64,000 bases of DNA from Miscanthus floridulus. Taxonomy: Eukaryota > Streptophyta > Magnoliopsida > Poales > Poaceae. The translations under genes and the position numbers were made by a program. Location: assembly GCF_019320115.1 (NCBI RefSeq), contig NC_089591.1, positions 55,552,078 to 55,616,077 of the forward strand. The letters run 5' to 3'. This document shows positions 58,941 to 64,000 of this stretch, piece after piece. Positions within the stretch are counted from its first letter, which is position 1, and every line of letters starts with the position of its first letter. The notes beneath the pieces are model-generated. The model had not been told where the DNA came from. It was given only the letters and a program-made list of their open reading frames with translations, and made no database searches.

Positions 58941-60660
58941 ACCAGGCTCTGAGCCTATTACGATCCAGGGGTTCGAAGGCTAGGCCCCAAAGGGTTTCGA
59001 CAGCTGCCCTAGGATAACAGAGTCAGGGACGACCGTGGGCGAGCCTATATGGGGCCGAGGCCCAAGCAAGCGAAACGCTTGGGACGCCCAAAGTCGTGTC
59101 CGAGACCAGCAGGAAAGTCTCCGAATGGGATCCCACTGTAGGGAGGCACCGAGCCACTGAGGCCCAGCGAACGACCTCGGCACCCACTAGAGAAATCCTT
59201 TGGTACTCTTGGAGTGTGTCTCTAGACCGCTAGCCATCCCCTAGCGAACGGGGTTCAGGCCTCCACTCGGACTACTCGATAACAGCTCACCGGAAGTGCC
59301 ACCGCTCGTGCCCATCGAGGGTAGCGAGGCACATTCCACCCCTCCTTCCGAGCGAAAAGGAAGCATGAGGGTCACACAAAAAGTCAGGGGAACCCCCGAC
59401 GGCCTTCTCGCTCTATGCAGAGGCTAAGGGGCTCTTCCTACAACCTTGCCGAGACCCAGCGACCCTGGCTCGCACTCAAAGGGGCTCGGCAAAACAAACC
59501 CTCCTTCCGAGCAAAAAGGAAGCGTGAGGGTCATACAAAAAGACGGGGGAGCTCCTGATGGCCCTCTCACCCTGTGCAGAGGCTAGGGGGCTCTTTCGGC
59601 AAATATGCCGAGACCCTACAACCTGAGCTTGCGCCCAAAAGGGGCCTTGGCAAACAAACCCTCATGCGCGAGGGGCATATAAAAAGCCAGGGGAACTCCC
59701 GACGGCCCTCTCGCTCCACGCAGAGGCTAGGGGCTCTTCCTGCAACCTCGCCGAGACTAGAATGGGCTCGGCAAACAAACCCTCTGTCTGAACGAAAAGG
59801 ATATGTGAGGGTCAGATGAAAAAGTCAGGGGACCCCTGACCGCCCTCTTGCTCTAGGCGGAGGCTCGGGGGCTCCTCTTGCACCCAAGACAAAAGACAAA
59901 CGGTCCAAGCCCACGCTAGAGGTTTCATTAAAAAACACGATAAAGGGCACCGAGCCCGTTACGATCTAGGGGTTCGAAGGCTGGGCCTCCAAGAGGTTTC
60001 GATAGCCGCCTCCGGGCAACAGAGTCAGGGACGACTTCGGGGCGAGCCTACGAATGGCCCAGGCCTGAGCGAGCAATCGCTCGGGGCATCCTAAGTTGTG
60101 TCCGAGACCGACAGGGAAGTCTCCGAATGGGATCCCACCGTAGGGAGGCACCGAGCCACCGAGGCCCAGTGAATGGCCTCGGCACCCACTAGAGAAACCC
60201 TCTGGTACTCATGGAGTGCATCTCTAGACCACTAGCCGTCCCCTAGCGAACGGGGTACGGGCCTCCACTCGGACTCACCCGTTAACAGCTCAATGGAAGT
60301 GCCCACGCTCGTACCCATCGAGGGTAGCCTGGCACATTCCACCCCTCCTTCTGAGCGAAAAGGAAGCATGAGGGTCATATCCAAAGTCAGGGGGACTCCT
60401 GACGGCCCTCTCACCCTATGCAGAGGCTAGGGGGCTCTTCCTGCAAATACGCCGAGACCCCACAACCTGAGCTCACGCCCAAAAGGGGCCTTGACAAACA
60501 AACCCTCACATGCGAGGGGCGTATAAAAAGCCAGGTGAACTCCCGACGGCCCTGTCGCTCCATGTGGAGGCTAGAGGGCTTTTTCCTGTAGCCTCGCCGA
60601 GACCCTCGCAACCTAAACTTGCGCTTATGGGCTCGGCAAATACGATAAGAACTACTCGCT
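58941..60660. repeat. Tandem repeats in the gypsy 3' untranslated region
   Basis: A unit of about 1 kb is duplicated: 58950-59400 and 59947-60360 align with a 997-bp offset (CGATCCAGGGGTTCGAAGGC against CGATCTAGGGGTTCGAAGGC). Between and after are four to six degenerate 110-160-bp repeats, each with GTCAGGGG, GACGGCC, TGCAGAGGCTAGGGG and CCGAGAC words, starting near 59339, 59499, 59659, 59779, 60346 and 60500. Confidence 0.85.
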
Positions 60661-60847
60661 CAAACGTGAAAATAAAAAAAAGCCCCTAGAGGAGTAACTC
60701 CACTCCTCCAGGGCCTCGGGGGCTACACCCGGTGGGTACGCTCGTGCGCACCCACTGGAACCTCAAGAAACAAAACCCAATTCCTACGGGAGCGGGTATG
60801 AACCAACCCTCGGCAAACCCTCAGGGAGAGTGCACGCACTCCCCCAG

Positions 60848-60862
60848 AGGCTCGGGGGCTAC
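60848..60862 (+). other. Polypurine-type tract before the gypsy 3' LTR
   Basis: GAGGCTCGGGGGCTA directly precedes the LTR; purine-rich and in the right place. Confidence 0.5.
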
Positions 60863-62231
60863 TGTCGGGTACCTTAGAACGGGGTACCCCGAGCGAACAT
60901 CAAAGGGGTCGCTTAAGTCCCATCAAAAAACAAAGCTAGAAGGTAAGCCGTGGGCCCCTTGCCCGCCACGACCGGGCCCACCAAGCCCTCCGCCTTGCCT
61001 CGAGCCTCGCATAGGAGGTCTTAGCGTCCTGACGCAATCTCCGCCTCGCGCGAGGCTCTCCACGGGAGGCCTCGGTAGGGAACACGATCTCCGCCTCGCG
61101 CGAGGCTCCCCACGGAAGGCCTCGGCAGGGGGTGCATTCTCCGTGTCGCGCGAGGCCTCTCGCGCAAGGCCTCGGCAAGGAGTCCGATCTCCGTCTCGTG
61201 CGAGGCCTCATTCTCCATGTCGCTCGAGGCCGGTACGTCCGTGGCCCGTCGCCCCCCCCGCCTCAGCCGACCCTCCCAATAGCGCATCGTGTCTCATTAA
61301 TACCTCAACCACTCCCGCAATCTTAGCCAGACGAGGGCTCAACGCCACAGAATGGCCGACGAGACCTGAGGTCGCATCAGCGCCATACCGGCTGGGACAG
61401 GGCACGGCGGGGATTACCCCGCCACTGTGTTCTAACGCTGTGCCCACGATCAGCGCCCACACTACACTATGTCCCGCGATCCCCACCTCGAAAATAACAT
61501 CACACGGACAACTTGGCCCGGGTCATCAGCCACCCACTCGGGGCCTCGGCACTATGCACCAAGGTCTTGGCTATCTTGGGGTTTGTGCCCACCGAGACCC
61601 CCCACTGCGGTGCAGCCTCGGCACCGACCAAGCCTCGGCCTCACGCACAGTCCGTCCACAGCGGTTTGCACGTCCATCGCCGCACCCACTCCAAGGCAGT
61701 CCTAGGGCTCTCACGACGCATAGGATCGGATGGGACTAGCACACCACCCCAGTGCTCCAAGGCCAGACCACTCCGACGACCACGCCGCCATAGGAACAGG
61801 CCACAGGGCTCAGACATGCCGCCCCTGTTGGCACGACGCCGCATAGTTAACAACATGTACTATCCTTATCCTCCCTTCAACTATAAAAGGAGAGGACTTG
61901 GGCCACTTAGGGAGAACGGAAAAAAGGGAGAACACCTTGTAACACACACACACACGCACACATCCCAGCCGCCTGAGAGCAATGTCTCAAGCGACCCACA
62001 CGACACCTTGCCGAGACCTAGGACTAGCTCCCTCTCTCCCTAGCTTGTAACCCCCTACTACAAGCACTTCGGTGCAAAGAATACAAGATCAATCTCTCAG
62101 ACTAGACGTAGGGCATCGATTGCCTGAACCAGTATAAACCTTGTGTCTCTTTGCATCACCATCCAGGATTAGGGGCACACAGTTCAAATTCACTGGTTGG
62201 TTGAGGACCCCCCTGGTCCGAAACACCGACA
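60863..62231 (+). repeat. 3' LTR of the gypsy element
   Basis: 1369 bp, TGTCGGGTACC...AACACCGACA, aligned with 46263-47634; CATAG follows. TATAAAAGG at 61882-61890. Confidence 0.95.
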
Positions 62232-62236
62232 CATAG

Positions 62237-64000
62237 AATCAAAGTCGAAATGTCCGATACATTCACAGATCACAGTTTTATACATTCACTGATTCACATA
62301 ATCAAAGTTCAAAGCCGACAGACAATAGAAATAACCAAAATGAGCTGTTTAGTGCAATGCTGCCTCATTAAAAACCTTTCTAGGTAAAACTCACCCTTGT
62401 GAGAAACCCTAGAAAGGAAAAAAAAGAGTACAGCCAGCTCTTAATTAACCATTGTTCAAATGATAGACAAGTCTTTCACAGTCACTGAGTCACACACACC
62501 CTTTCATAGTCATAGATCACACACACACACTCAGGAGGGAAGTCTCAACCTCAGTACCTCACTAAGTACCAGGAGCACCACCAGCAGGTCCATCTTAATC
62601 AAGGTATAAGTTCTGGAATGAGTCTTCAAGTTCTTGGTTATCAACAGCATGTTGTTCCCTTTTTTCTCCTAACTCCCAGTCCTTTAAGCAGGTCAGCATC
62701 TCCACAGTCTCTGGTGACAAGCGACGCCGCAATTCCTCAATTATCCTACCTGTCAAACTGAAACAAGACTCCGAAGATACAGTAGATACAGGAACTGATA
62801 GGATATCTCTAGCCATTATAGATAGGATTGGAAATGTTAGCTTGTGGTCACGCCACCACAGAAGTAGGACAAAATCATCTTCATAAGAAGTGACATTGTC
62901 ACTATCTAAGTAAGCTGATAGCTTAGAAATAACAGAAGTAGATGAAGATGAAGTGGCAGGGAGAGGGGAAGGACCAACAACACCTGATCCATGGCCAAAG
63001 ATTCTTCCCCAGGCCTGCTTTTTCTTACCTGTATGATGTGATGGTTGTGCAACCCTTTGAGACCAAGCTGCACCAAACTTGTTCTCATATTTGTTAAACA
63101 GTTTATACAATTCAGTTTTGACATCAGCATAGTATGAACTATACTCAGAACTAGTGTATTCATCAAGTAATTGCAGCACATTAAAGAAACCACTCATCTT
63201 AGCTCTAGGATCAAGAATGAATGCATATGAATATAACAGAGCTATGTCCTACCAATATTTAAGGAACTTAAGCTTCATAGGTAATACAATAGCTCTTAGA
63301 TTATGCTCTTTTTCATATGCATGCAAATGAGAAGCAATCTCTAGAATATGGTGCAGAACAAGTGGACTTGTAGGATAATAAACACTAGACAGTACAAGAG
63401 TGGAGTCATAGAAGAGTTCCAAGAACTCCAGTAACTTCTCAGCAAAATACCAATGATTTGTAGTCAACAATTGTGAACCATAATGAGAATTAATGAACAC
63501 AGAAAAGACATTCTTGTATGAAACCAAGTGTTTAAGCATTAGGTAAGTAGAATTCCATCTAACATCCATATCCAAGTCAAACTTTCTAGGTCTAACACCC
63601 TTAGCATTACAGTATTCCTTGAACAATGCAATTCTTTGATTAGAGGAATTTAAGAAGTTAATTGCAGTTCTAAAATCTTCAGTGTAAGGTTTCAACCTCT
63701 TTAATCTAGATTTTACAATGAGATTAATGATATGACAAGCACAACGTTGATGTACAAGACTATACTTACGGTTACTAGGATCCAAAGGATTAGGTGAAGG
63801 ATCAGGACCCAAGTAACAAGCAAATAGAGGTGTCAAAGTGTTCATAGCCCTAGCATTAGAAGAAGCATTGTCTAGAGTGACAGAGAAAATCTTGGCAATC
63901 AGACAATACTCCTCAACCATAGTAGCAATTCTTTCAGCAATGTTTTTACCAGAATGTTTAACCTCAATCAGCCTAAGACCAATAACCCTTTTCTGTAACT
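62237..64000 (-). mobile_element. hAT element, transposase part, runs off the window
   Basis: Resumes the minus-strand hAT element after the gypsy insertion. 62237-62594 is its 3' untranslated region, with CATTCACAG words shared with 46110-46260 and a CA-rich run at 62520-62533. The transposase follows to the window edge. Confidence 0.85.
62595..64000 (-). pseudogene. hAT transposase (Ac/Tam3 type), C-terminal two thirds, one in-frame stop
   Basis: A single frame from 64000 to 62595, broken once by TAG at 63251-63249. In order: VTLDNASSNARAMN (an Asp of the RNase H-like fold), CACHIINLIV (the conserved Cys-His pair), DVRWNSTYLML (conserved Trp), the DUF4413-type middle part, and the hATC dimerisation domain at 62900-62660 (WWRDHKLTFPILSIMARDIL, TVSSESCFSLTGRII). 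The N-terminal BED finger would be beyond 64000. The enzyme would excise the element; the stop lies before the dimerisation domain. Confidence 0.92.

Larger units (their letters stand above)
46263..62231 (+). mobile_element. Ty3/gypsy retrotransposon, Tat lineage
   Basis: 15,969 bp, LTRs 46263-47634 and 60863-62231, flanked by CATAG. Order: gag, protease, reverse transcriptase, RNase H, a second RNase H domain, integrase, all on the plus strand. An antisense accessory gene (54658-58503) and a tandem-repeat 3' region follow. The second RNase H and the antisense Transposase_28-type gene are marks of the plant Tat lineage (RIRE2/Grande/Retand group). Gag-pol is broken by many stops. Confidence 0.93.

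Noticed and set aside
1..64000. tRNA, rRNA or other structured RNA genes
   Set aside because: None recognised; tRNA-like words are only the retrotransposon primer-binding sites.

Overview
This window is repeat-rich grass nuclear DNA. The transposon families, the grass-type CACTA subterminal repeats, the intron-containing cytochrome P450 exons and the nested-insertion layout point to a panicoid or andropogonoid grass (sugarcane, Miscanthus or sorghum type). That placement is inference from family recognition; no search was possible. I see no intact host gene. The only host coding sequences are two broken copies of a CYP71-type P450 and an RNase H-like (RVT_3) fragment that may itself be a LINE remnant.

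Layout: 1-12011 is a CACTA (En/Spm) DNA transposon without visible ends. It holds a small GRF zinc-finger gene, a TNP2 transposase with a single in-frame stop, and an eight-exon Transposase_24/Ulp1-like gene with a poly-G frameshift and one nonsense codon. 12050-12592 and 35177-35392 are two halves of P450 pseudogene 1, split by a minus-strand Ty1/copia element (12593-35176, 5-bp duplication TTCCT). That element is split by a plus-strand Sirevirus-like copia complex (13455-29411, duplication CACTT). The complex carries a Mutator-like element (19571-21039, 9-bp duplication) just after the reverse transcriptase catalytic motif, a second truncated copia copy, and a solo LTR inside its last LTR.

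35393-37878 holds foldback and MITE-type elements and the RVT_3 fragment. 37926-39513 and 44283-44414 are P450 pseudogene 2, split by a complete CACTA element (39514-44282, duplication AAC) with a kilobase-scale inverted repeat. 45965-46262 and 62237-64000 belong to a minus-strand hAT element, split by a 16-kb Ty3/gypsy element of Tat type (46263-62231, duplication CATAG). The gypsy element has gag, protease, reverse transcriptase, two RNase H domains and integrase on the plus strand, an antisense accessory gene downstream, and a tandem-repeat 3' region.

Target-site duplications give a relative insertion order. Nearly every coding region carries frameshifts or nonsense codons, so no transposon here looks autonomous as sequenced, although the TNP2 gene is one codon away from open. 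The features most worth following are the perfect 84-bp palindrome and the duplicated foldback in the first CACTA, the long inverted repeat in the second, the frameshift shared by two copia gag copies, and two neighbouring P450 copies both broken close to the haem-binding exon.
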